DNA of 64,000 nucleotides from Caenorhabditis remanei. Its lineage: Eukaryota; Nematoda; Chromadorea; Rhabditida; Rhabditidae. Positions 46,641 to 57,300 of the stretch are shown here, in pieces. The notes beneath the pieces are model-generated. The model saw only the letters and a program-made list of their open reading frames with translations. It made no database searches and was not told the DNA's origin. Position 1 is the first letter of the stretch. The number at the start of each line of letters is the position of its first letter. The translations under genes were made by a program, and so were the position numbers. The stretch is taken from contig NC_071329.1 in NCBI RefSeq assembly GCF_010183535.1, positions 9,486,001 to 9,550,000 of the forward strand, read 5' to 3'.

Positions 46641-49600
46641 ATGAGCGATTGGGGTAATGCATTCGATGATCAATGCCGATCGGAAGGGCTTGAAGTGCCA
46701 GAAAAGGTGGTCGGATTTGTTTGTGTCTATTTATGTGTCCCGTTCTTGTTTGTCCATTCGTGTTCTGAGTTCTGATTGTTTCTCCGCACTGTACAATTGC
46801 TTTTTGCTTCTACTGCTAACCAATGTTCATGCTATTTTCCCAGTATCTGTGCCTGTAAACCGAGTGGACTTTTCGGCAGAACCCAAAAATGCATGACAAG
46901 TTACTTTTCTCTTTTCAGACCGAGGAGGTGCAGTCAAACTCGGAAATGGATCAAAATGAGGAGAACAGAGGTAGATTTCAAGGCTTTGTCATGAAAAATA
47001 AATTATGTTTACAGGATTCGGCGGAGCAGGAATTGGTCGGGGAGGAATGTTCGGAGGAGGAGCGAAAATGAATGCGCCACCGCCACAAACCTCGTTTGGT
47101 GCAACATCAGGAACCAGAGTTGGAGGTTTGTTCAATTTGCGACTGTCCCAACTTTTCAGTCTCGACTGTTTCATGTTTTCCTATTCCGTTGTTTCCTTAT
47201 GTAGCCTACCGCTTCTTTAGGTTCGTTTGGAACTCCGAGTGGCCCAGACGGTCGAGGAGCTGCTATCGGTTCAGCTGAGGAGCTCAATGGAGGAGGTAAC
47301 ATAATTTCTGTTGGATATCGCAAAGCTAAACCTGCATGCTCATTCACTAAAAGTGGTAGCTTTGGCACTAACCACTCCCCGCCTTCTATCTCACCAAGCA
47401 CAATCAAAACTAATCACGAAGGAGGACGTTTTGGTGTTTTATCACCTAAAACATTCGATTTTGTAACGAAAAGCTCTTCTGACCAGCCGAAGCCCCCGTC
47501 AGGAGGTCGCTTTGGTGCTCAATCATCAATCAGTCGAACTTCTGTTGGAGGATCATTCGGATCGAAACCATCTTCAACAACAACGAATACAACACCGATA
47601 TTTGGCGGAATCTTCAACGGAAAAGTCGAAGATGTTGCCCCAACAAAATCTTTCGGTGGATCATTCGGTTTGTCCACGAAGTCACCTCTTACGGCTGGAA
47701 GAAGTTTTGGTTCCAGTATCAAGTCTCCTATTTCAACAGATGGCAATTACGGATCTGAAGTTTCTGTCACCAAATCAGAATCGGTGGAAAGCACTGCTTC
47801 TACGATATCCATTTCATCCCGGACAGCAGTCGAAGAAGTTGCAGTAGCTAAGCCATTAGTAGAAACTGTGTCGAAACCAGTAGTTGGCGGAGCATTTGGT
47901 GCTTCTAAGTCGAGTTCTGGGATTTCCGTGGGTGGTGCTTTCGGTAAAAAACCAAACATTCCTCAACCAGTTACTGCTCCCACACCGCCCCCTCAGATAC
48001 TTCTGGGACAGACTGCCAGAATTAGTCAGCCAAGTTCAGTTGAAGAAATAAAAATTCAAACTACTGAAAATGTATCTGTCGGTGGTTCTATCGGATCGAA
48101 ATCTTTCGGTGTTCAAGACGGACAAAAGACGCTTGGAGGAAGTTTTGGTAGAGCACAGCCTTCGAACACTTTGAATGCTCCACCGTTCGGATGCCCGCCT
48201 CCAAGTTTTGTAAAGTCAAGTGAAGAAAAATTGAACGAAACTACAAGCCGGTCGGAAGAAAACTCAGAGAAAACCGAGTCTTCAACGTTGAACAGTGGGA
48301 CCAATTTCAGTGAAAAAAGCAGATCATTTGGTGGAGGTTTTGGTGGAAACACGTTTATTCCGTCTAACAACACAACAGTCCGCGAAGGAGATAAAACGGA
48401 AGGATCGAATGGTTTGTTCGACACGGGTTTTCACCTCCCCTTAACACTTTCTAATTAGCTTAGACTGACTGTTTCGTTTTGCATGGCAATCACTATCACC
48501 TTTATCACCTTTATCACCTTTGCTCCTTACTCACGCGAAAATTTTTAACCTTTTTCCCTTTTTTCCAGTACCGTTCATGTCAGGTCCGCCGCCATCGATG
48601 AGAGGAGGATTTCAGGGTGGATATAGGTAAACACACGAGAGATAGTAATTGGTTAGATCATTGTTGATTACAGAGGCGGACGTGGTGTCGGAGGAGGACA
48701 AATGGATTTCGGTGGTCCCGGTCAAGGACGTAAGTATTGATTTTCATCTATCAGTATAAAAAATTCCCTTTTAATGTTCATTTTTTCAGCAATGGGGCGC
48801 GGAAGAGGTCAATCGAATCAACAATTCATTCCACAACAGAGAGCTCCACCACCGTCATTTCCCAGCCATCAGAATTCACAAATTGTCAAACCGGTAATCG
48901 CCTTCTGATTTTTCGTATCTTGAAAAATGAAAGTTTCAGGATCCAAAGTATAAATACACAAAGTCAACTGACGATGATCATGAAAAAGTTCCGATTCCGG
49001 CTGATATTGCGCTTCTCAATAAATTCATTCAAAAAGAAGTAAAGATGATGAAGGATACAGTAGTCGATGTTCAAAGACAAGATCCAAAATCTCCACTTTA
49101 CTCAATTTCGTCGTTCCGGGAGCTTCGCCTCAAGCCCGAAGTCCTGCAGGCACTCGATAATCTCAACTTCCAATTTCCAACAAGAATTCAAGAAACTGCT
49201 TTGCCGTTACTTCTCATGGAGCCGTAAGACTTCAGAAACTTTTAGAAAGCCAATCAAAAACTTGTAATTTCAGACCATCCAACTTGATTGCACAAGCTCA
49301 ATCGGGTACAGGAAAAACAGCCGCTTTTGTGCTCACTATGCTTTGCAGAATTGACGTGAATTTGAAGTGTCCACAATGTATATGTTTGGCTCCTACGCTC
49401 GAATTAGCTAAGCAGATTGGAGAAGTTGTCGAAAAAATGGGAAAATACATGGAGAATCTGAAGATTCATTATGCGATTAAAGGAGGGAACATGGCGGCCA
49501 TGCGAGGAAGAAAGCTAACAGAACAGATTGTTATCGGAACTCCAGGAATTGTAAGTCATCTATTTATTTACAAAGTTCATATTTGGGCTCTTTGCAGACA

Positions 49601-50739
49601 CGTGATTACTTACAAAAGTACAAGTGCATTGATCCTAGCCAGATTCGTTGTTTGGTTCTTGACGAAGCAGACGTCATGATTTATCATCAAGGATTCACCG
49701 ACATTTCAACAACTATCTATAAGTATGTTTCTGTCGTATATCTCACTGCTGACAATCCATGTATTTTTCAGCATGGTCGAAGAAGCCTCAGAATCCGTGC
49801 AATCCATGTTATTCTCTGCTACGTACGATCAACCTGTGATAGATTTTGCTACGAAAATCATCAAAAATGCTATTGTAGTCATGTAAGTTCTAATGTGTAT
49901 ATTTATACATCCCTAAATTTTCTTATATCAAAGAAAAAGCTTGAATAACTGATTCGTTTTGTTTATTCATCTATACCAATATTGTTACTTCGCAGAGGGT
50001 GGTCCGCTTTTGTTCAAGTACCATTGTTTCTATCAAATCTTATACAAACTTTTAGGTTGAAACGAGAGGAACAAGCATTGCCAAACATAAAACAGTTCTA
50101 TGTTCAGTGTGCATGTAGAGATTCGAAATATGCGGTAAGTTTCAAATAACAATATTTCATCTAATCAGTTGTTCAATTTTTAGGCTATCGTCAACTTATA
50201 CAGTGGACTTGCTGTCGCCTCATCTGTCATCTTCTGTCATACGAAGGCTAGTGTTATGTGGTTATACGAGAACATGAAAGCACGTGGACACAAGGTCGAT
50301 GTGCTTCACGGAGATATGACTGTAGTCGAACGAGCTGATACCATCATTCGTTTCAAACGAGGCGACTTCAAAGTACTTATTACTACAAACGTGTTTGCTC
50401 GTGGAATTGACGTGGCACAAGTGTCAGTAGTAATCAATTACGATTTACCAATCAAGTACAATGATGAAAATAATCCGATGGTGGTCGACGGATTCACACA
50501 ACCTGATTGTGAAACTTATCTTCATCGTATTGGAAGAACAGGAAGATTTGGAAAGACCGGAATCGCCATTAATTTGATTGACTCGGAAGACTCAATGAAT
50601 ATGATTAATGTGCTTGAGAGCCATTTCCGTAAGAGTTGATGGTTGATTTAATTTTTCTAAAGAAGTTATTCCAGAAATGAAAATTGCACGAATGGATCCA
50701 TCAAATATTGTGGAGTTGGAAGCCATAGAAGCGGCATAA
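46641..50739 (+). CDS. ddx-19: DEAD-box helicase DDX19/DBP5 with an FG- and RGG-rich N-terminal extension
   Basis: Fourteen exons: 46641-46706, 46919-46970, 47015-47125, 47221-48411, 48569-48626, 48674-48729, 48790-48893, 48940-49223, 49274-49550, 49598-49722, 49772-49882, 50056-50134, 50184-50628 and 50675-50739. Total 1,007 residues, about twice the usual 480. Residues about 547-1007 are a complete DBP5 core: AQSGTGKTAAF, LDEADVMI, SATYD and HRIGRTGRFG. DBP5 remodels mRNPs at the cytoplasmic face of the nuclear pore. Residues 40-546 are low complexity with twenty FG dipeptides (SFG, AFG, RFG, GFGG) plus RGGFQGGYRGGRG and GRGRGQ. The FG part is mostly one 1,191-nt exon in the same frame as the core, so it is not an assembly join. 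A shorter isoform starting downstream is possible. Confidence 0.93.
48492..48526 (+). repeat. Short tandem repeat of a 9-bp unit in a ddx-19 intron
   Basis: About three copies of TATCACCTT in the intron after the long FG exon. It is local and small. Confidence 0.7.
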
Positions 50740-50973
50740 TCTGCGACATTTGATGTTTTATTTCGGGTCGATGGTTTTTTATTCAGAAGATTTGTCCATT
50801 TTCTCTATTCACTTTTTAAACGCCGAGCACAGTTTTTTTCTTATATGCTGTTATTATTTTCACCCTATTTTATTTTATTAACCAAATGGATCCCAACCAC
50901 TTCATTTCTACCTATTTCTCTTTTTTCCAATCTGGTACCTAAAAATCTTCTCCTTGGTTGAAGAGCAGACTTT
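50740..50973. other. 3' flank of ddx-19
   Basis: T-rich sequence between the ddx-19 stop and the palindromic MITE. I saw no canonical AATAAA, so the 3' end may use a variant signal or extend into the palindrome. Confidence 0.4.
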
Positions 50974-51275
50974 ATGCTGCGTCCAAAGTAACTTTTCCGC
51001 GGAAAATCCGCGCGGAAAAGGTGTCCAAAGTAGCCATTTCTTTTCCGCGTTTTCCTCTGCGCCTTTAAGCTAATCGCGGTGAGACCAGCTCACTTTTTTG
51101 GAGGGAATTCAAAAAAAATTTTTAATTTCGAAAATTTAACTTTCCCTCCTAAAAAATGCGCAGGTCTCGCCGCGATTAGCTTAAAGACGCAGAGGAAAAC
51201 GCGGAAAAGAAATGGCTACTTTGGACACCTTTTCCGCGCGGATTTTCCGCGGAAAAGTTACTTTGGACGCAGCAT
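50974..51275. mobile_element. Palindromic MITE, about 300 bp
   Basis: Near-perfect inverted repeat whose arms (about 130 bp each) start GCTGCGTCCAAAGTAAC and include TTTTCCGCGGAAAATCCGCG. The arms are separated by an AT-rich loop around 51105-51145. AT stands outside both arms and may be a 2-bp target duplication, but because AT is itself palindromic this cannot be told apart from the arm. There are no coding frames of note. Confidence 0.88.
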
Positions 51276-52676
51276 GACCATCTCTTCCTTCCTTCTTCCT
51301 TCATGACAGGTCATTCCCGGACTATGCAAACTCAACTGTTATCAGAAGGAAAGTGAGCCATTGATTCATTGACAGTTTTATTCATTCAAAAATCTTCTTC
51401 TATAGGAATGAATCATTCGGAAAATGTTTCTTTTGTTTTCTGTTAGGTACAGCTTTCTTTATGAAGTTTTTAGTAGCAACTATTCCTGTGTAATATGGAA
51501 TAGAACGAAACAAGCATTGGTGACTAAGACGCTCCTATTTAATTTCGGTTCCGTTCTCCATATTCAAGGACTGAAACATGACGTTGAAGATTAATATCCG
51601 TACTGTCCCATTCCTGTGGTCCAATCTCATGTTATGTATATAGTTGGCTGCAATATAAACATACACAAGTCATTCCGAACACCTTCAATAAATTCGGTGC
51701 GGTAACCCAATAACTATTCTCCGAACAGCACGCGGAGGAATAATTACGGAGGACAGTAATCGTGGTTGTAAACTTATGGTCCTCCTCTCTTCTACCTCTC
51801 ATTCTCCCTCATACTCATTTTCTTGTCCTCATCTGATAATGATGCATTACAGGATTGTAGATGTCTTGCTTCTTTATCTGTTTTCCTAATCTATTCCCTC
51901 CACCCGAGGATAAATAAATATTACGGTAATATAATGATGGATGGTCGGATGGTGTCAAGGTGAGGCCTCGCGTAAGGCAAAGATACGCAGACACTGATTT
52001 GTTACTCCTCCCTATCATTGTGTTATCAAAATAAAGAGACACCATACACCCATATACATACTATTATTCATTGGCTCCTTGTGAATACATGTCATAGCTC
52101 TCTACTAGATGTAGTGATTTTTAATTCCCTAATTTTCAAGCTTCTTTTTCAAAAACGAGACATAAGTTCAGAAAATGATCCGACTGGCGCGCAAGTTTTA
52201 ATTAAAACTGTCAAATCAGGCGGTAGTCACCAAAAGATTATTCGTCCTTTGAGGACTATGCGCCGCTCGCTTATGACAGTAACGCGTCAGAGTTGCATAA
52301 TACGAATCGGTGGCTACTTAGTCATCGAACATTTTTTGTATGTGTAAAATCTTGCTTTTTCATATTAAAAAATTCTCTTTTTTGTGTACGGTATTTAACG
52401 AATGGATAAAACCCTCAATAATCAATGTCGCTTCTTCCTTGGTTTTTCAACTTTCGAGCTTCCATAAAGAAAGAAACCTCATTAAATATCATTGAAATAA
52501 ACATTCAAATTCGAGAACTGCGCCCATAAGAACCGTAGTGTTTAATGCCGTTAAAGAACACCTCTCTGTGTCGGTGAGAAAGTGCGTGTATAACAACTTC
52601 AACACTTTTTAAATGTTTATGAAGTTTATCAGAACAATTTAGAGAAGTTCTTGAACGGAACAGTTTCTAAACGATA
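51276..52676. other. 1.4-kb spacer, no gene seen
   Basis: AT-rich sequence with no splice-consistent exon. The 109-codon frame at 52018-52347 and the 76-codon minus frame at 51815-52045 show no recognisable feature. Confidence 0.45.
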
Positions 52677-52730
52677 CAGTTTTTCATACTTGCAACGGGC
52701 CGGGCCGGGCCGATTTGAGAATTTTCACCG

Positions 52731-54006
52731 CTCAGGCAACTCAATATTAATCTAATCCTACAACCGCATCAATCTAATCACAATCTAATTAGATTAGTGG
52801 ATTTTGCTTGCGCAAACTTCGTTCGCGCCAAGGATCCAAGAATAAGTCAGTACAAAACGCGCAAAATTTCTTTCAATTTTTGTTTTAATGTTTTTTTCTA
52901 AGTTTTAATTCTCTATTTATGTCTCGAAAGCCTGAAATCGTTGCGAACTAATTTCGTTTGCGGTTTTATCGACTTTTTCACGATTTTCCATTATAAAAAT
53001 TGTATTTTTCGGTTTCTATGGCTCTTCAAGTCTTCAACTGCAGTCTTCACTCTACCACAACTTCCATTTGGTTTGGAAGAAAAGTCGACACTGCGATGAA
53101 ATCATGAATAAATTCTTTGGTAAGCAAATTGTTTCGCTTTCGATTAGCCGTGAATATTAGTTCATTGCTCAGGTATAATCGTCTACTTCTTCATGCACCT
53201 ATTCACGAAGAAAAAGTGCGAATTAAAATGCCACATTTTGCATTTTAATGCTATTCACGAATGCACTTTAATGTGCATAAAAAACACTTTAATTCGAATT
53301 AATCTGCATTAAAAAGCGAATTAAAATGCACATCGTGGCGAGATATCTTAATTAATGTGCATGCGCCTTTAAGAAAATCCGTAAATCCACACAAATCTTA
53401 AAGGCGCATGCACATTAATTAAGATATCTCGCCACGATGTGCATTTTAATTCGCTTTTTAATGCAGATTAATTCGAATTAAAGGGTTTTTTATGCACATT
53501 AAAGTGCATTCGTGAATAGCATTAAAATGCAAAATGTGGCATTTTAATTCGCACTTTTTCTTCGTGAATAGGTGCATCAACATCAGCGCTCTCTACACAA
53601 GCTTCGAAAAAAAAGTCTTTTGTGAGTTCCGAAATCAAACAGTTTTTTGGTAATTTCGTTCATTTTACAGCAAAATTCGCTGACTGGACGACAATGGACA
53701 GCAGCGGGGCAGAGAACAACGAGGACGTAGTCCACTTTCATTGCAATGGATTTTCGACTAATTTCTGATTTTGATTTTCTGTATTTTTTTCTATATTTTT
53801 TGTACATTTCGATTGTAAAAACTCTTGTTTTTTATTTGAATAAATTTACTATTTCCTTTTTTACCTAAAGAATTTTCAAATGTTATCACAAGTTACACAA
53901 GATTTCACACTAATCTAATGAGACGCGGCATTAATCTAATCATGCCAACATTCAAGCTAATCTAACTGATGCCGCGTCTAATTAGATTGATATTGAGTTG
54001 CCTGAG
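52731..54006. mobile_element. Middle element of the nest, CTCAGG-ended transposon
   Basis: The inverted ends CTCAGGCAACTCAATAT match perfectly over 17 bp, with subterminal AATCTAAT repeats. The flanking 2-bp duplication is CG (52729-52730 and 54007-54008). The element measures about 890 bp after removing the innermost MITE with its duplication. It is non-coding. The CTCAGG start and 2-bp duplication match the element at 305-2418. Confidence 0.87.
53194..53576. mobile_element. Innermost palindromic MITE with 3-bp TCA duplication
   Basis: A 383-bp palindrome with TGCACCTATTCACGAAG ends and arms of about 170 bp around a short loop near 53380. TCA is duplicated at 53191-53193 and 53577-53579. 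A 3-bp duplication is the size seen for PIF/Harbinger (Tourist-like) elements, though those usually target TWA. Confidence 0.87.
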
Positions 54007-54308
54007 CGGCCCGGTCGGCCCGGGTCACAGTACAAAAATTTGAAAATTTGAATTTTTTTTTGAAAATTTTTTGATTTTTTTCGCAAAAAAGGCGACTTTT
54101 CGACTATGTTTTTACATATCGATAAAACTCAAGTGTACATAAGATTTTTGACTATTTTTGATGAAAATTTTAAAAAATTTCGAAAAATTTTGTGAAAAGT
54201 TGTGCTCATTTTTTGACTCCGGGCCGACCGGGCCGGCAACTTTCTCTACCGGGTCGGGCCGACGGGCCGAGCCGGGCCGGGCCGATATTTTGCAAGTATG
54301 CAGTTTTT

Positions 54309-57300
54309 ATGCGCGCAGTTCAAAAACGAAGTTGCGCCTAAATTTTGTGTCAATTTGCGTACTTTTACGTACTATCCCATACCGTACTCGCTCAGTTTTT
54401 GAATTTTGTTTTCTTTCTTTTCCTTCTTCTCTTTTCTTTTGTCAGAAATGTTTTTATTTTTATTTTGCAAAACACTTTCTGTCGAAACAGCTGCTGTCCG
54501 TTCGAGAAACGCCCTCCCCGTAGAAGTTCACTTGCGCGCGCCCTGTCTGTATCACTATATCGATTTCTGCTGATAACATCATTTCAACACGTTCTCCCTC
54601 TTTTTCCAAAAGCCTCTGGATTTGTCTTTCTCCTGCGCACACATACTCTCTCGTCAAAACGCAACAAAAAGTCGACGAGTGCTTTCAATTAGACGCAACC
54701 AGTAAGCCTTTCCCCTTCTTTCTATTTTTCTATTCCCGAGTGCGCAGGTGTCTTTGCTTCCACTTTTTTGCTCGTTTTTCTGTCTTCGTCTCCGGCTGAT
54801 ATGGAGAAACACTCTTGGCGACACTCGAGAAATTTGTTATTCCAGGGACAAGGTCGAAAAAAGATGGTGTGAAAGAAAAACCAAAAGAATGTCATGAATA
54901 TGTCAAAAGCTTTCACTCCCTCTATTCTTCTTTTCATATATTGTAATTAGTTTTTGTTTTTATTTTCTTATTTAGATCTTCTGACAACAATTCACTGAAA
55001 ACCGTGAAATCCTTCTTTCGGTGTGCCGTAAAATACCAAAAACTTCTCTGTCTCCATTCTGAGAACGTATCTTATCACGATTCAACAGTCAAAAATGATG
55101 GATTGTGCTCTGGGAACCTAGTCGTTTCTTCATGTTTTTATGCTCAAAATTTGCATATCTCTCGTCAAGTTGCAGTTCTCAAGAAGTTCCCCCTTCCGTC
55201 CGAATGTTTCTCACACTTCCATTTATTGTTTGACCAATGCCTGCCAATCCAAATATTCGCCCGGCGCCGACCTTTCCGTCAGACTGTCGGCTACCTGGAC
55301 AGGTGTAAAAACAAAAGGTCTTCCGAGATGATCTTGTTTTCTTTTCTTTTTCTTCTGAAGCTCTTCTCTATCATTATAGTTTTTCTTAATATAATCCTGA
55401 AGTTTTTGTGAACATCTGGTGAATTGAGAATGTGCAGAGACAAAAACCGAATATCTCGATTGATGTGCAAGCGGGCGTCTTCACGCCGTTCCGTTCTCCC
55501 ATCTGCATGTTGATGATACTTTTTCACGCGAAGCTTTTCCATCTCATCTTCTCATTTTTCGTATCACATCTCTCCGCACATAATTACTTGTTTGATGATT
55601 TTTCTTTGAAAAATACATTCCCTCATAGATTATTCAAATTCTTGAGAGAAAGAAGATTTGTTGCTCTTATTCTCGTCGCTAGCCACATTCACCTTCGAAT
55701 CAATCCGTAAAGGACATATAATTCCAATTTCAAAACTTCGCCCACTTTTTTTTCTTTATTCGTCGGTGTCACATTTTCCGGATGAGCACACACTAACAGA
55801 CTTCTTCTAGATCCGTCATTTCTCATCTGTCGTATTTTCGCAAAGCTGATTTTCGAACAACTAGAATGTTTGAGCAACTTCCTTTCAACTCTTTGAGCTC
55901 CTAAAAAATGTTACTCTTTCATGTTCCAATCCATTGGAATAAAACATTTTAAATTTCACATGTTCCATTCGAATCTCAATTAGCATGAAAGCATTCCACA
56001 TCCGTTCCATTTTCGCATGATGAGCTCTCGCCCCCATTCATCACAACTCTGCTAGAAGGTAACACTCTACTAGCACTTCTGAGTATGTAATGCAATTAGC
56101 ATGTCTTCACACTCAGAAGAGTAGGTCCCTCAAGCTGACATCTACACTTTTGCGGGCACCGATTAATAAAACGTCCCTCGGCTTCAATATACTTGTTGTT
56201 CTTTTCAGAGAAAATAAATTATTTTACACGTTTTCGTTCATTTCCGAGACGACGTTCACCTCCAAACATTTTCATGTGCTTTCGTAGTTCTTTTCTTTTT
56301 TTTGGGCATGTAGTTCCGAAATTGAATTTCCGCGGCTTCAAAATGGCACCGAAGATGTCGATTTATCATCTGAACTACTTCCATGCTCTTGTTCCCGTTT
56401 TATTCTGTTTGTTCGGAAGCTAGCTCCCGGAGCTATGAGCGCTGCGTATTCTTCGAAACACGACATGCAAAAAGAGTCTAATCAGAACTAGGAGAACTCA
56501 TCTGAAAAGAAGAAGATGCGGAAGGAAATCGTAAAATAGTAGTAACTGGCGCGATGGAAGAGAGAAGAGCATGAATAATTTCTCAGTCTCGACCCGAACA
56601 CCTTCCCTTCCTTCGTTTTATACTGCCACACAGAAAGCGTGAGAACCTCTTCTTCAAGTTTTGATTATAAATTTAGAAATTTTCCGAATCCTATACATCT
56701 ATATAGTCGACAGAATTCGATTACCTACGAATTCTTTTCCATTCTTTTAGTCTCTTTTTCTTTCCGGCACTGTTGATTTATGGTAGTCTGCCGTTTTATG
56801 GATGTTTCCTCTCTTATTCCGGTTGATCGAATCGCTCGAGTCTGACGAGTTTAGGAGCTTCCGTTACCCATACGTCTTATCGCCTTTTTTTCTAATCTGA
56901 TGGACTTTTTCTTCGAAGAGAGCCACTTTCCCATAGAAAAAGTAAGAAAAGTAGACTTCTAATTTCTGCAATTTCAAAAAAGAGTAGTTCTCTTCTTGCT
57001 GACCAACTCATAAGCCCATTTTTCTTTGCTGTCCCTTCTGTTTTTTTCGGGTCCAGTGCCCTCAACAACTAAGCGTTTTAACTCTTCATGAGCGTCTTTC
57101 CCTCTCTCAGCATATTAAACGTTAGTGGCTTCTTTTCCTTCACATTATACATATCCATACATATTCAGTTCACTTCTCTTGGTTCTGTTTTAAAGTGCAC
57201 AGTAAATCCATATTTGATGAAATGTGACAATTGTCTCCGGGTCTCGAAGTCCATGGGACAACTCTGTCTTTCCAAGTCAATGAATTCTGCACACGAGATC

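Larger units (their letters stand above)
52685..54300. mobile_element. hAT-like non-autonomous element, outermost of a three-level nest
   Basis: The ends are an 11-bp inverted repeat CATACTTGCAA, followed inward by GGGCCGGGCCGGGCC-type GC-rich subterminal repeats. An 8-bp direct duplication CAGTTTTT flanks it at 52677-52684 and 54301-54308, the size typical of hAT transposition. Once the inner insertions are removed only about 340 bp remains, with no transposase. Confidence 0.85.

Noticed and set aside
47670..48458. Apparent separate 262-codon protein inside ddx-19
   Set aside because: The frame has no ATG at its left end and is continuous with the FG exon that starts at 47221. It is part of ddx-19 and reads past the true donor at 48412.
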